64,000 nucleotides of DNA from Agrobacterium cavarae (GCF_004310285.1 NZ_SISF01000023.1:248001-312000); one strand, 5' to 3'. Positions 1 through 8,875 are shown, counted from the stretch's first letter. Notes: generated by a model not told the origin, from the letters alone. Translations and numbers: made by a program.

Positions 1-720
1 GTAGCTGTCTATCAGGGACAGGCAACACTCGGAAAAATTGTTAATGTTGTTCTTCATGAAGGGCGCAGACCCCTCAATTTCTTCAAGAATCAAGTTCCTA
101 ACCTCGATTATTGGGCAAGCGTCTTCAACGATAATCCTACGTCAGACAACCTGTCCAAGATCCTTCCTATAGCTAATGAGTTAGGTCACAACGCGAAGGT
201 GTTTGTTGAGCTCTTTAGCCGTCTTGACCCATTAGCCGCCGGGAAACGCGCTGAATCGCATCTTTTTAAGTTAGCGAGCACGCTCGATGGTGCACTTAAA
301 GTTTTCGAGACGACCATGAGCGACCTCGGCATTAAAGCAGCTCTAGAAGGTCCGTCTGATTTCGAGTTCTTAGGATGGAAAGAAGATTTCTACGCGATCT
401 TCACAAACCTTATCGATAACAGCACCTATTGGCTGCGGGAGAAGAGGGTCGCCTCACCAACAATTACAATCCGGTTTGAGATTGAAGAAGGCAAGCTGGC
501 CCACATTGACTATCGGGACAACGGCCCGGGAATTGACAAGGCTCTTATCGAAACAGAGGTGATATTTGATCCCGAGTTCTCGACGAAGACGGACGGTACG
601 GGTCTCGGTCTCGCGATCGCAGGTGAGGCAGCTGCGAGAAACGGACTTGAACTCAAAGTATTAGAATCGGCAGATGGGGCATACTTTAGACTTCAGCCAG
701 TAAGTGGGGGCGTACTGTGA
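1..720 (+). CDS. Histidine-kinase-like ATPase, 5' end outside window
   Basis: The frame is open from the first base, so the start lies upstream of the window; the first 239 codons visible are only the C-terminal part. Codon 19 is a histidine in VLHEGRRPL, which resembles the H-E-x-x-x-P phosphoacceptor box of histidine kinases. The ATP-binding domain follows: an N box (FTNLIDN), a G1 box (DNGPGI) and a G2 box (DGTGLGLAIA). It ends with a 4-base GTGA overlap with the response regulator at 717, so the two are translationally coupled and probably act as a sensor-regulator pair. No membrane segment is visible in this part. Base composition is clearly more AT-rich than the backbone to the right, in keeping with an imported island. 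What it senses is unknown. Confidence 0.8.
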   Translation, partial: VAVYQGQATLGKIVNVVLHEGRRPLNFFKNQVPNLDYWASVFNDNPTSDNLSKILPIANELGHNAKVFVELFSRLDPLAAGKRAESHLFKLASTLDGALKVFETTMSDLGIKAALEGPSDFEFLGWKEDFYAIFTNLIDNSTYWLREKRVASPTITIRFEIEEGKLAHIDYRDNGPGIDKALIETEVIFDPEFSTKTDGTGLGLAIAGEAAARNGLELKVLESADGAYFRLQPVSGGVL

Positions 721-1760
721 GCATCAAGCTTTTACTTGTCGAGGACAACGAAGAGGATCGTCAAGGCTTCCTTCAAAGTGTCGAGCGCTTCAACCACGAG
801 AAGAAGACAGAGATATCTGTCGTCGAGTGTAAGACACTAGACGATGCGCTTGAGAAAATTGATCGCAGCTTCGATGGTGCGGTAATCGATATGAAATTGG
901 GGAACCAAGGTGGCGAAGGAAATGAGATTCTAAAACTAGTTGATGAATGGAATCTCCGAATGCCAATAGTTGTACTTACTGGGACACCCAGCGAGGCCGA
1001 CCACGCTTACGTTCACATTGACGTGCAGAAAAAAGGAGAAGCAGATAACCTGGTCATATTAGAGGACTTTAGGCAGATTCACGCCTCGGGGCTAACGAAA
1101 GTGATGGGTTCGCGTGGACTTCTCGAGAAATGCTTAAGTGACGTATATAAGAAAAACATTTTGAATCAGAAGGCCGCTTGGAAAGCGTATGGCATGGCTA
1201 ATTCTGAAAAATCAGAAAAGGCATTGATGCGGCATGTTCTCAATCACCTGATTCAAATGGTCGATCTTGACGAGGAAAGCTGTGTCGCAGAGGAGTTTTA
1301 CATTTATCCTCCGATAGGAGACGTCTTGAGAACCGGAAGTGTTGTCAGGCGCAGTGGGTCGAAGGACTATTATCTCGTTATAAATCCACTTTGTGATCTC
1401 ACGTTCAGAGAGAGCGGCGAATTCAATGCGAGAATGATTATGCTTTGCCGTATATCGACACTTACCGAATGCGAGATGCACCTGCCTGAGAAAAAGCAAA
1501 ATTCTGAGGGCAGAAAAACGTTGAAAAGAAACTTGGATGGGAACAACAAGTCGTCTTATCACGCGTTGCCGAAAACCGCCTTTTTTGATGGAGGCTACAT
1601 AGATTTCGAAGATATAATCTCGATCTCTAAAAGGAAGTTTAAAGATGGCTTCGAAGAGCCACTTCTGCAGATAGCTCCAGCCTTCATAAAAGACGTCACC
1701 GCGCGCCTTTCAGCATATTACGGTCGTCAAGGCCAACCCTCCCTTAGCAACGTCGATTGA
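717..1760 (+). CDS. Response regulator with unrecognised C-terminal domain
   Basis: This 347-residue protein starts at a GTG overlapping the kinase stop codon. Residues 1 to about 125 form a receiver domain: acidic pocket E9/D10, phosphoacceptor D58 (GAVIDMKLG), the LTGT segment near residue 88 and a KK pair near 104. The remaining 220 or so residues match no DNA-binding output domain I recognise. They contain a segment around YYLVINPLCDLTFR that looks like a folded domain, not a linker. It sits between a kinase-like ATPase and vsr, a context typical of restriction/defence islands, so an effector role in defence is possible but inferred. A regulator of the neighbouring island genes is the plain alternative. 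AT-rich like its partner. Confidence 0.75.
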   Translation: MSIKLLLVEDNEEDRQGFLQSVERFNHEKKTEISVVECKTLDDALEKIDRSFDGAVIDMKLGNQGGEGNEILKLVDEWNLRMPIVVLTGTPSEADHAYVHIDVQKKGEADNLVILEDFRQIHASGLTKVMGSRGLLEKCLSDVYKKNILNQKAAWKAYGMANSEKSEKALMRHVLNHLIQMVDLDEESCVAEEFYIYPPIGDVLRTGSVVRRSGSKDYYLVINPLCDLTFRESGEFNARMIMLCRISTLTECEMHLPEKKQNSEGRKTLKRNLDGNNKSSYHALPKTAFFDGGYIDFEDIISISKRKFKDGFEEPLLQIAPAFIKDVTARLSAYYGRQGQPSLSNVD

Positions 1761-1816
1761 AGTTCCTATATCTCCTCGATACAGCTATTCTGCTCCGCAG
1801 CACTTTAGGTATTTGA

Positions 1817-2269
1817 ATGTCTCGACGAGCGCCACTGCCCCTAAAGCCTGGTACGGCTGCGCACCGCGCTTGGAACATGTCACGTATCCGAGGTAAAGAT
1901 ACAAAGCCAGAGCTGGTTGTTCGTCGCCTGCTGTTTGCCGACGGCTTTAGATACCGGTTACACGCTGCTGACTTACCTGGTCGGCCAGACATCGTGTTTC
2001 GATCGAGAAGGAAAGTCATTTTTGTTCATGGATGTTTTTGGCACCAACACAGTGGATGTCGGAATGCCAATATCCCGAAAACAAGGACGGACTTCTGGAT
2101 CACAAAACTCATGAGCAATGTTTTCCGAGATCAGTCGGTCTTACATCAGTTATCCGAGAAAGGATGGTCAGCATTGGTCATTTGGGAATGTGAGACCAAG
2201 GACATCGACAGATTGAGGGTAAAGCTTCACGAGTTTTTACGCTACTCAGCTGTTCTCGGTTCTGAGTAA
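1817..2269 (+). CDS. vsr: Very short patch repair endonuclease (Vsr)
   Basis: The 150-residue protein has the full length and motifs of Vsr, which nicks next to T:G mismatches created by deamination of 5-methylcytosine, usually at sites of a Dcm-type methylase. Visible motifs in order are MSRIRGKDTKPEL, the catalytic Asp in LPGRPDIVF, the HGCFWHQHSGC segment carrying catalytic His and zinc-binding Cys/His residues, PKTRTDFW, and a late WEC cysteine. The ATG start gives the standard N-terminus. No cytosine methylase gene is in the window, so its partner must lie to the left or be lost. It is the last recognisable gene of the island. Confidence 0.93.
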   Translation: MSRRAPLPLKPGTAAHRAWNMSRIRGKDTKPELVVRRLLFADGFRYRLHAADLPGRPDIVFRSRRKVIFVHGCFWHQHSGCRNANIPKTRTDFWITKLMSNVFRDQSVLHQLSEKGWSALVIWECETKDIDRLRVKLHEFLRYSAVLGSE

Positions 2270-2719
2270 CATTCCACTTTTAGGTAGATTGTCCATCGCA
2301 AGTAAGACGAAAAGGACGCGAATGTCGTTACCAATTATCACGACTAATGATAGGAACCGCGGTTGTATCGCATTCCCTATTTTTGCAACTTAAAAGAGAT
2401 TCATCAAAGACCAAATGGTCCCATTCCGACTGATGCTCCCTGAAACTGTCGGAAATCAAACTGAGCTGGCCGGAGTTGGTCCGCAGTGGTCGTGAATACA
2501 GCACAGTCTAGCCCACTGTTGAATCCACCTCAAAGAAAACGTATAATTATAACTGATAACTTCCAAGTCCGATCTAGTCGTCGTGGGTCGTTTTTCACCT
2601 TAACGGATTAAAGTTCGCGTCAAACAGCAAGATGGCGCCGGAGTTCGGAAACTAGCGAAAATGTAGCGTAAACTTAAGTTATATAAATAAATTCAGTTAG
2701 TTATAAAGAGAATTTTCAA
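2270..2719. other. Gene-free AT-rich island end
   Basis: I see no credible coding sequence here. The stretch is AT-rich like the genes before it and contains no obvious integrase or recombinase remnant. It leads into the tRNA fragment at 2720 and is best read as the terminal non-coding part of the integrated island. Confidence 0.5.
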
Positions 2720-2763
2720 TTGAAAATCCGCGTGTCGGTGGTTCAAATCCGCTCCCGGCAACA
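2720..2763 (+). other. tRNA-Phe 3' fragment, candidate attachment site
   Basis: The sequence matches the 3' half of a tRNA-Phe gene: anticodon loop with GAA at 2722-2724 (TTGAAAATCC), variable region GTGTC, T arm GGTGG-TTCAAAT-CCGCT, then an acceptor-like CCCGGCA. The 5' half is absent; upstream bases do not form D or acceptor arms. Such 3' tRNA duplicates are the usual distal att site of islands that integrate into tRNA genes. With the fragment on the + strand, the intact tRNA-Phe would lie to the left of the island, outside the window. The acceptor end is imperfect (ACA instead of CCA), so some decay is likely. An antisense reading frame through it gives the Gly-Phe-Glu-Pro-Pro-Thr string typical of spurious ORFs across tRNA T arms. 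Confidence 0.7.
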
Positions 2764-3132
2764 TATAATTTTCCTAACCGATAAAATCGTTTTTGAGACG
2801 CGTTTCCGTGGTCGACCCTCCTTGGCTGGTCTTCGTTTCTATCGAGTTTACCAGAAAGCAAGCTCGGTGACAGCACACCTTGGAGCGTCAGGCGGCAGAT
2901 CTTACGCAAATCTTGCAGCACTGTCCTAAAGGCGCCTAATTGGCTGAGAGACTGACGAGCGCGCGAGAGACTGCATGCCAGATAAAAGCAACAAAAAAGG
3001 CCGGGGCGAATTCGCACCGACCTATTGTCGCTTGTCATCTGCCGCCAGTACATCCGTGGTCAACGTGCAAGCGGTGGCGCCGCCACGCCACTCGGTGAAG
3101 AGAATGCGGAGCGGCGCGTTTGGTTCCAAATT
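2764..3132. other. Intergenic region right of the att-like site
   Basis: No coding sequence is supported. Composition rises to the GC level of the backbone, consistent with chromosomal sequence outside the island. No clear terminator was found for the minus-strand gene that ends at 3133. Confidence 0.4.
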
Positions 3133-3606
3133 TTAATCGAGTAATTCTGCGGGTACCTTGCCGCCATTTTCTGACAGTTTTTTAAGCAAAGCCTTGTGAA
3201 GCCAGTTGTTCATCTCGGCCGAGCCATTGAGTTCGCCGGTATAGCCGAGTTCCTGCGCCAGTTCCTTGCGCTCTGCGAGGCTTGCATCCATGCCGAGCGC
3301 CTTCATGAGATCGACGATCGAATGTTTCCAGTCGAGGCGATGTCCGCTGCGCTTGACTGCGGCGTCGAGCTGCGACGCGACATCGACCTGCTGGGTGGAT
3401 GCAGAGGTTGGCGCCGACGGGACGGGCGCCGAGCTGCCGGAGGTGGAGGGAACGGCTTGGCCCGTGCCGCCGACGGGCGGTGCGGTGGTTGCGGCGGGCT
3501 CGGGGATGGATGAAGGCGCTGGTGTCGGTTCAGTGGCGGACGGGGATGTCTGCTCGGCATGGGCCGAACCGAAGATCGCGTCTTTGATTTTGCCGAAGAT
3601 GCTCAT
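3133..3606 (-). CDS. DUF3597 family protein
   Basis: This 157-residue protein begins MSIFGKIKDAIFG, followed by a Pro/Ala/Ser/Thr-rich low-complexity linker (about residues 18-72) and a conserved C-terminal domain of about 80 residues (from VDVASQLDAAV to the end) that fits the DUF3597 family, a fold of unknown function common in proteobacteria. A strong AAGGAGG ribosome site lies just before the ATG. There is no signal peptide or membrane segment. It is a single gene, transcribed away from the diguanylate cyclase at 3893. The function is not known; the linker suggests the C-terminal domain is tethered to something through its conserved N-terminal segment. Confidence 0.8.
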   Translation of the reverse strand: MSIFGKIKDAIFGSAHAEQTSPSATEPTPAPSSIPEPAATTAPPVGGTGQAVPSTSGSSAPVPSAPTSASTQQVDVASQLDAAVKRSGHRLDWKHSIVDLMKALGMDASLAERKELAQELGYTGELNGSAEMNNWLHKALLKKLSENGGKVPAELLD

Positions 3607-3892
3607 GATGTTTCCTCCTTGGACTGATTATCGATGTCGGTCCAACGGATCGAACGCGGGTCGCGTTCCGATTGGATGCGAAAAAGCCGGCCCTACCCAG
3701 GGTAGCCATCACTACCGGGGCGATTGTCTGCTTTGAAAATCGAGGTAGACACTGCGGCAACAGGAGCCGGCCATGCAGAAGATCTGAAGAAATGTGGGAC
3801 ATGTTGGCGCTTCTCCAAGTGTAGCGAACACGAATATTAATGGCTTTTCAATCGATGTCGGGCATCATCGCTTCCCACACATGGAGGTATTG

Positions 3893-4993
3893 ATGCGGCG
3901 GTTGTCGTCGGGCGCGATTTTAAACTTTGCGTCATTACGCTGGATTGCATCTATTGATCCGACATTGCCCCATGAGGTGCAAAAGCGTCTTCGGGACATG
4001 TTCTTCAGCTCCACCAAGCCGTTTTTTCTTGGAGCGGCCAACTCCACCGCGGTTCTCAGTGTCGCCTTCTACAGGATCGGTGATCCTGTGTTTCTGGTCA
4101 TCATAGCGTTGGAAGTGATGCTCCTCGTCGCCAGACTAGCGGCTATTCGAACGGCGGAGCGGAGCAAGGCTCCCTTCTTTGTGGTCGGGCTGACATGGGC
4201 TTTGACGCAGGCTTTCACGATCTCGCTCGTTGTGCTGTCGCGCGACATTCCAATGACAATCATCGTGCTGGCCTCAAGTCTCGCTGCCATCGGCAGCATC
4301 ATCGGCCGCAACTTCGCCGCACCGCGCTACGCCATGACGCAGGTCCTGCTCCTCGACTTGAGCTTCAAGGCGAGTTTCAGCTTTCTTTATCCCGAGTTTC
4401 TGCCGCTCATCCTCTGTCAGACCGTGCTGTTCTTTCTGATGAACCTGACGATGATTGAGCAGCAGCGGAGCGTCACCGTGCGTGCGATCATCGCAGAAAT
4501 CGAAAGCCGGGCGCAATCCTTTCGCGATCCTCTCACGGGGCTCCTCAATCGCCGCGGCATGGAACGCGCATTCGAAAGCCTGACCGTGGATGGTGCTCGA
4601 CCATCGCTTCTTTTTCTCGATCTCGACAACTTCAAGCAGGTGAATGATGGGCACGGACATCGTGTGGGCGATCTGCTGTTGGAAGAGGTTGGACGACGCC
4701 TGACATCGGCGATCGGTCCTGATGCGGTGGCCTGTCGTCTGGGTGGAGACGAGTTTCTTATTCTCTGCAAGGAGAGGACCGTTCAGGGCATCGAGAATCT
4801 CGGTGCCAGGCTGATTGCGTCGCTTTCTGCTCCTTACGACATCGGCTCGATGGTAACGGCCCATGTGGGCGCCAGCATTGGCGCAGCGCTTGGCGGCAAA
4901 GACACAGATATGACCGGAATGATGGTGCTCGCCGATAAGGCACTCTATGGCGCAAAGGGGAATGGCAAGGGCCAGTGCGTGCTGGCGACGTGA
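3893..4993 (+). CDS. Membrane-bound diguanylate cyclase (GGDEF)
   Basis: The product makes the second messenger c-di-GMP from two GTP. I chose the ATG at 3893 because GGAGG lies 5 bases before it; the longer frame from 3794 has no such site. The 366-residue protein has about 180 residues of hydrophobic membrane segments (probably five or six helices), a short coiled linker (QQRSVTVRAIIAEIESRAQSF), then a GGDEF domain with DPLTGLLNRRGM, the FLDLDNFKQVND segment and an intact RLGGDEF active site. No EAL domain is present. The expected RxxD inhibitory site is not evident upstream of GGDEF. It is monocistronic, ahead of convergent genes. Confidence 0.88.
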   Translation: MRRLSSGAILNFASLRWIASIDPTLPHEVQKRLRDMFFSSTKPFFLGAANSTAVLSVAFYRIGDPVFLVIIALEVMLLVARLAAIRTAERSKAPFFVVGLTWALTQAFTISLVVLSRDIPMTIIVLASSLAAIGSIIGRNFAAPRYAMTQVLLLDLSFKASFSFLYPEFLPLILCQTVLFFLMNLTMIEQQRSVTVRAIIAEIESRAQSFRDPLTGLLNRRGMERAFESLTVDGARPSLLFLDLDNFKQVNDGHGHRVGDLLLEEVGRRLTSAIGPDAVACRLGGDEFLILCKERTVQGIENLGARLIASLSAPYDIGSMVTAHVGASIGAALGGKDTDMTGMMVLADKALYGAKGNGKGQCVLAT

Positions 4994-5093
4994 GCTTCTA
5001 TAGGCGCGGGCTAAGTACGACTGGGGAACTCTGGTGTGTGGAGCGGATCGAAACCTTCGCCGCGCGCCGTCGATGCGCTCTTAGTGCTAATGC

Positions 5094-5121
5094 AAAAAGG
5101 GCGGCCAATCGACCGCCCCTT
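5094..5121 (-). terminator. Intrinsic terminator of the ABC importer operon
   Basis: On the minus strand, AAGGGGCGG pairs with CCGCCCTT and is followed by a T run (CTTTTTG). It lies 27 bases beyond the permease stop codon and between convergent genes, so it may also serve the cyclase on the plus strand. Confidence 0.7.
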
Positions 5122-5147
5122 CCAATCCTGTCGCAGCATGTGCCGTC

Positions 5148-5924
5148 TCAGGCAGGCCGCTCTTCACCGGCATTTGGACGCCAGGTAATCAGCTTCTTTT
5201 CGGCAACATCAAGGATGAGGTCGATGATGAGAACGAAGATGGCCAGGATGATGATGCCTGCGAAGACGCCGACAGCATCGAAGTTGCCTTCGGAGCGGGC
5301 AATCAGATAGCCAAGGCCAGCGGATGCGCCGAGATACTCACCAATGATGGCGCCGACGACCGCAAAGCCGACGGAGGTGCGCAGGGAAGACAGGATCCAG
5401 CTTGCTGCGGCCGGGAAGTAGACATGGCGCAGAAGATCGGAGCGCTTGGCGCCGAGGATGCGGGTGTTCGACAGAACGACCGGGTTGACTTCGCGAACGC
5501 CCTGCATGGCGTTGAAGAAGGTGACGAAGAACACCAGCGTTACGGCCAGCGCAACCTTGGACCATAGGCCGAGACCGAGCCAGAGAACGAAGATCGGTGC
5601 CAGGACGACGCGCGGGATGGCGTTGACGGCCTTGATGAACGGGTCGAGGACGCGCGCCACGAAGGGGCTGAGACCGAGCCAGACGCCAGCGCCGACGCCG
5701 AGACCCGTACCAATCAAATAGCCGAGAACCGTTTCACTGAGGGTGATGCCGACATGCTTGTAGAAGCCGGCGTCGCCCACCCAGTCGATCACCTGTTTGA
5801 CGATGTCGAAGGGGGCGGGGAAGAAGAAGCGGTCGATGGCGCCGGTGGATACGCCGAGCTGCCATCCACCGAGAATGACGACCAGAAGTATGACCTGGAT
5901 GAGGCGAATGTTAATGGCGTGCAT
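5148..5924 (-). CDS. ABC importer permease (SsuC/TauC/NitT type)
   Basis: This 258-residue inner-membrane permease has about six hydrophobic helices and the EAA-like cytoplasmic loop (ILGAKRSDLLRHVYFPAA) that docks the ATPase. Family members import sulfonates, taurine, nitrate or thiamine precursors; the sequence alone does not fix the substrate. It overlaps the ATPase gene by 14 bases and is the last gene of a four-gene unit: tautomerase, binding protein, ATPase, permease. Confidence 0.88.
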   Translation of the reverse strand: MHAINIRLIQVILLVVILGGWQLGVSTGAIDRFFFPAPFDIVKQVIDWVGDAGFYKHVGITLSETVLGYLIGTGLGVGAGVWLGLSPFVARVLDPFIKAVNAIPRVVLAPIFVLWLGLGLWSKVALAVTLVFFVTFFNAMQGVREVNPVVLSNTRILGAKRSDLLRHVYFPAAASWILSSLRTSVGFAVVGAIIGEYLGASAGLGYLIARSEGNFDAVGVFAGIIILAIFVLIIDLILDVAEKKLITWRPNAGEERPA

Positions 5925-6732
5925 AGCTTTTCTCCACTTCGCCGCGCAGGGATGCCCAGATATCGCGGTACAGAGTCATGAATTTCGGATCGAGTTTGAT
6001 TTCAGCGACATTGCGCGGACGCTCGAGATCGACAGGGAAGCTTTCGATTACGCGGCTCTTCGGACCAGCGGCCAGAACGACGACGCGGTCGCCAAGCGCA
6101 ATGGCTTCTTCCAGATCGTGGGTGATCATCACGACCGCGCGGCGATCTTCCTGCCACAGGCGCAGAAGCTCGTTCTGCATCAGATGGCGGGTGTGGATAT
6201 CGAGCGCCGAAAAGGGCTCGTCCATCAAGATGACCTTCGGCTCGGTGATGAGAGCCTGGGCCATCTGCACGCGCTTGCGCTGGCCGCCGGACAGCATGTG
6301 CGGGAAGCGGCTTTCGAAGCCTTTGAGGCCGACTTTTTCAAGCCACGCCATGACCTTCACCCGGCGTTCCGCTTCCGGCACGCCACGGAACATCAAGCCC
6401 AGCTCGACATTCTGATAGGCCGTTTTCCAGGGAAGCAGGGCATCCTGCTGGAAGAGATAGCCGATATTGTTCTGCACGCCATTGACGGCCGCACCATCAA
6501 TGCTGACGGAGCCCTTGGCGGGTTTCAACAGGCCGGCGATTGCATTGAGGATGGTGGATTTGCCGCAGCCCGTCGGGCCGACGATGGAGAGGAACTCTCC
6601 ATCGCCAACCGCGAGGTTGACATCCTGAACGGCGGTGAAAGAACCAAATGCCATCGTCACATTATCGATGGCAACCATCGATTTTGGTTCTGACTGTGCC
6701 ACCGGCGTGAGCTTTCTGACTGGTGAAGACAT
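5911..6732 (-). CDS. ABC importer ATP-binding protein (SsuB/TauB type)
   Basis: The 273-residue ATPase carries Walker A GPTGCGKST, Q-loop YLFQQDALLPW, signature LSGGQRKRV, Walker B VILMDEPFSALD and switch His in MITHDLEEA. The Q-loop followed by LLPW is typical of the nitrate/sulfonate/taurine group. It powers import with the permease at 5148 and the binding protein at 6743. It is separated from the binding-protein gene by 10 bases. Confidence 0.9.
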   Translation of the reverse strand: MSSPVRKLTPVAQSEPKSMVAIDNVTMAFGSFTAVQDVNLAVGDGEFLSIVGPTGCGKSTILNAIAGLLKPAKGSVSIDGAAVNGVQNNIGYLFQQDALLPWKTAYQNVELGLMFRGVPEAERRVKVMAWLEKVGLKGFESRFPHMLSGGQRKRVQMAQALITEPKVILMDEPFSALDIHTRHLMQNELLRLWQEDRRAVVMITHDLEEAIALGDRVVVLAAGPKSRVIESFPVDLERPRNVAEIKLDPKFMTLYRDIWASLRGEVEKSYARH

Positions 6733-6742
6733 GGACGGACCC

Positions 6743-7744
6743 TCAGTTTGCGGGTTTCGAAGCGGCGGCTTCGACGAACTTGTTGGTGTAGGTGGTGTTG
6801 AGGTCGATCGTCGCCTTGGCCACAGCCTCGTTGAAGCTTTTCAGCACGGCGAGCGGCGTTTCGAGATCTTTCGGCTCGAACTTGCCGTCTTCGGAGAAGA
6901 TTGCCTTGGCCGCTTCGACAGCCTTGATGTAGGTCGCCTTGTCGCCCGAGACGAAATCGTCCGGCAGCTTTTCGACGATCTCTTCAGCCGAATGCGCCTT
7001 CATCCAGTGCAGCGCCCGCACTGTGGCGTTGGTCACCTTCTGGATCACTTCCGGATTGGCATCGATATAATCCTGGGTCGCGTAAAGGACAGAGGTGGGA
7101 TAGATGCCGCCATAGACATCCTTGGCACCTTGATCGCTGCGCGCATCGATCAGGATCTTGCCGAGGCCACGTTCGACCACGATGGTTGCAGCCGGGTCGT
7201 AATTGACGAGCAGGTCGATCTTTCCCTGCTGAAGAGCGGCGACGGCTGCAGCACCGGAACCGACGCCGATGATCGAGATATCGTTGTCGCTGAGATTATG
7301 TTCCTTCATGTAGTAACGGATGAAGAAGTCGGAGGACGAGCCCGGCGAGGTGATGCCGACCTTCTTGCCCTTGATCGTCTCAGGCTTGGACGGATCGAAG
7401 TCGGTGTCGTTCTTGCCGGCGAGAACCAGGCCGGAATTTCGGGCCAGCATCACGAAACCGACGACGTGCTTGTTCTGCGACTGCATCTGGATGGTGTGGT
7501 CGTAAAAGCCGACGGCGACATCCGTAGAGCCGGCAACAAGCGCCTGAAGCACCTTGGAACCGCCCTGGGCGAAGTTCTCGGTGGTCACATCCAGACCTTC
7601 ATCCTTATAGTAGCCGAGGCTGGCTGCAACGGGGAAAGGCAGATTGTTGAGGTTATAGGAACCAACGCTCATTCTGACGGATTCGGCATTGGCGGTGGCT
7701 GCGAAGGCGCAGAGCGCTGCAGTGGCTAGCAGGAATTTACGCAT
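6743..7744 (-). CDS. Periplasmic substrate-binding protein (NMT1/SsuA-like)
   Basis: A 333-residue protein with a clear Sec signal peptide (MRKFLLATAALCAFAATANA) and the fold pattern of NMT1/SsuA binding proteins: an early Tyr/Gly-rich loop, GGSKVLQALVAG, and a hinge region near GSSSDFFIRYY. It delivers substrate to the 5148/5911 importer. The adjacent 4-oxalomesaconate-tautomerase-like gene hints at an aromatic- or tricarboxylate-derived acid as ligand, but this is inference from neighbourhood only; sulfonates or pyrimidine-like compounds remain possible. Confidence 0.88.
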   Translation of the reverse strand: MRKFLLATAALCAFAATANAESVRMSVGSYNLNNLPFPVAASLGYYKDEGLDVTTENFAQGGSKVLQALVAGSTDVAVGFYDHTIQMQSQNKHVVGFVMLARNSGLVLAGKNDTDFDPSKPETIKGKKVGITSPGSSSDFFIRYYMKEHNLSDNDISIIGVGSGAAAVAALQQGKIDLLVNYDPAATIVVERGLGKILIDARSDQGAKDVYGGIYPTSVLYATQDYIDANPEVIQKVTNATVRALHWMKAHSAEEIVEKLPDDFVSGDKATYIKAVEAAKAIFSEDGKFEPKDLETPLAVLKSFNEAVAKATIDLNTTYTNKFVEAAASKPAN

Positions 7745-7792
7745 GTGGGTCTCCTCCCGGTTTTCTCTATGCTGTTGCCATAATGGCGTTGT

Positions 7793-8875
7793 CTATGCTG
7801 CGTGTTCAATCGCGGCTGCTGGTTTTGCGAAGGCGAAACCTTCGAAGAGACGGCGCGCGGTTCTCACAAGACCGGCCGCAATGGCGCCGTTTCGCAGTTC
7901 AAGTTGGACGTCGAGACGTCCTGCCGGATGCTCGATCCGGATGAGTGTCGGAACGCTGGGCTGTCCAGCTTCCTCGAATGCCACCGTGCCGGGGGTGACG
8001 GCAGCGGTCGCAATGCCCACGGCACCGGTTGTCGCCAATGCCGGGTGGCATTCATTCGGCATGAAGTAGCGCACCGACATCGTTCCGTCTTTTCGCGCGG
8101 GCGAGATCAGCACAGGCTTGGGGATCACCATGTCGGACACATCGCCCATGCCCATCAACTTGCCCGCTTCGAGGCGGATCCGTGTCATGCGATCGATCAG
8201 CGCGCGATTGGCCGTCAGCGCCTGAGGATCCTCATATCCCGTGACGCCGAGATCGGCAGCGCGCATCAAAACCATCGGCATGGCGCAGTCGATTGCCGTC
8301 ACATCGACGCCATCGATGACATCGACCGGCTTACCGGTCGGCAAAAGCTTGCCGGTTTTGGCACCAGCCGAGTCGACGAAGGTCAAGGCAATCGGTGCTG
8401 CAAGCCCGGGTACGCCGTCGATCGATGCGTCTCCCAGGTAGATCACTTCACTGCCGCGGGTGGGAACCTTGGCCTCGATCAACTTGCCGGTATTCACATT
8501 GTGAATGCGCACCAGCGTGTCATGTTCCTTGGCCGCCACGAGCCCCGCTTCGATGGCAAATGGGCCGACGGCTGCGAGCATGTTACCGCAATTGGGAGAG
8601 TAATCCACGAACTGCCGGTCGGTCCGAACCTGAGCGAAGAGATAGTCGATATCCGCGCCCTTCACTTTCGACGGTCCGATGATCGCGACCTTCGAGGTGA
8701 CCGGATTGCCGCCGCCAATGCCGTCGATCTGAAGCGGATGGCCCGAGCCCATGATAGAGAGGAGAGCGGCATCTCGCTGGGCTGGATCGCGTGGCAAATC
8801 CGATGCCAGGAAAAACGGCCCACGAGAGGTTCCGCCGCGCATCAGCACACAAGGTATCCTAAGGAGATCGTTCAT
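7793..8875 (-). CDS. 4-oxalomesaconate tautomerase-like (PrpF/GalD family)
   Basis: The protein belongs to the PrpF/GalD isomerase family, which has a diaminopimelate-epimerase-like double fold. Family hallmarks are PCVLMRGGTSRGPFF, IDGIGGGNPVTSKVAI, a first catalytic-type Cys in YSPNCGNMLA, and the second half with PNECHPALATTGA. It follows Pseudomonas GalD closely through these motifs; GalD interconverts the tautomers of 4-oxalomesaconate in gallate breakdown. The start at 8875 is preferred over 8899 because it has a GAGG site; it gives 360 residues. It heads the operon with the ABC importer and is divergent from the LysR regulator, which probably controls it. No other gallate-pathway genes are in the window, so the true substrate may be a related unsaturated tricarboxylate. 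Confidence 0.78.
   Translation of the reverse strand: MNDLLRIPCVLMRGGTSRGPFFLASDLPRDPAQRDAALLSIMGSGHPLQIDGIGGGNPVTSKVAIIGPSKVKGADIDYLFAQVRTDRQFVDYSPNCGNMLAAVGPFAIEAGLVAAKEHDTLVRIHNVNTGKLIEAKVPTRGSEVIYLGDASIDGVPGLAAPIALTFVDSAGAKTGKLLPTGKPVDVIDGVDVTAIDCAMPMVLMRAADLGVTGYEDPQALTANRALIDRMTRIRLEAGKLMGMGDVSDMVIPKPVLISPARKDGTMSVRYFMPNECHPALATTGAVGIATAAVTPGTVAFEEAGQPSVPTLIRIEHPAGRLDVQLELRNGAIAAGLVRTARRLFEGFAFAKPAAAIEHAA

Noticed and set aside
2697..3053. Minus-strand frame of 118 codons
   Set aside because: It runs antisense through the tRNA-Phe fragment and yields the GFEPPT string typical of spurious frames over tRNA T arms; no family or ribosome site supports it.
3680..3740. CTACCC/GGGTAG inverted repeat considered as a riboswitch
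   Set aside because: Only a short palindrome is visible, with no aptamer consensus I can recognise.
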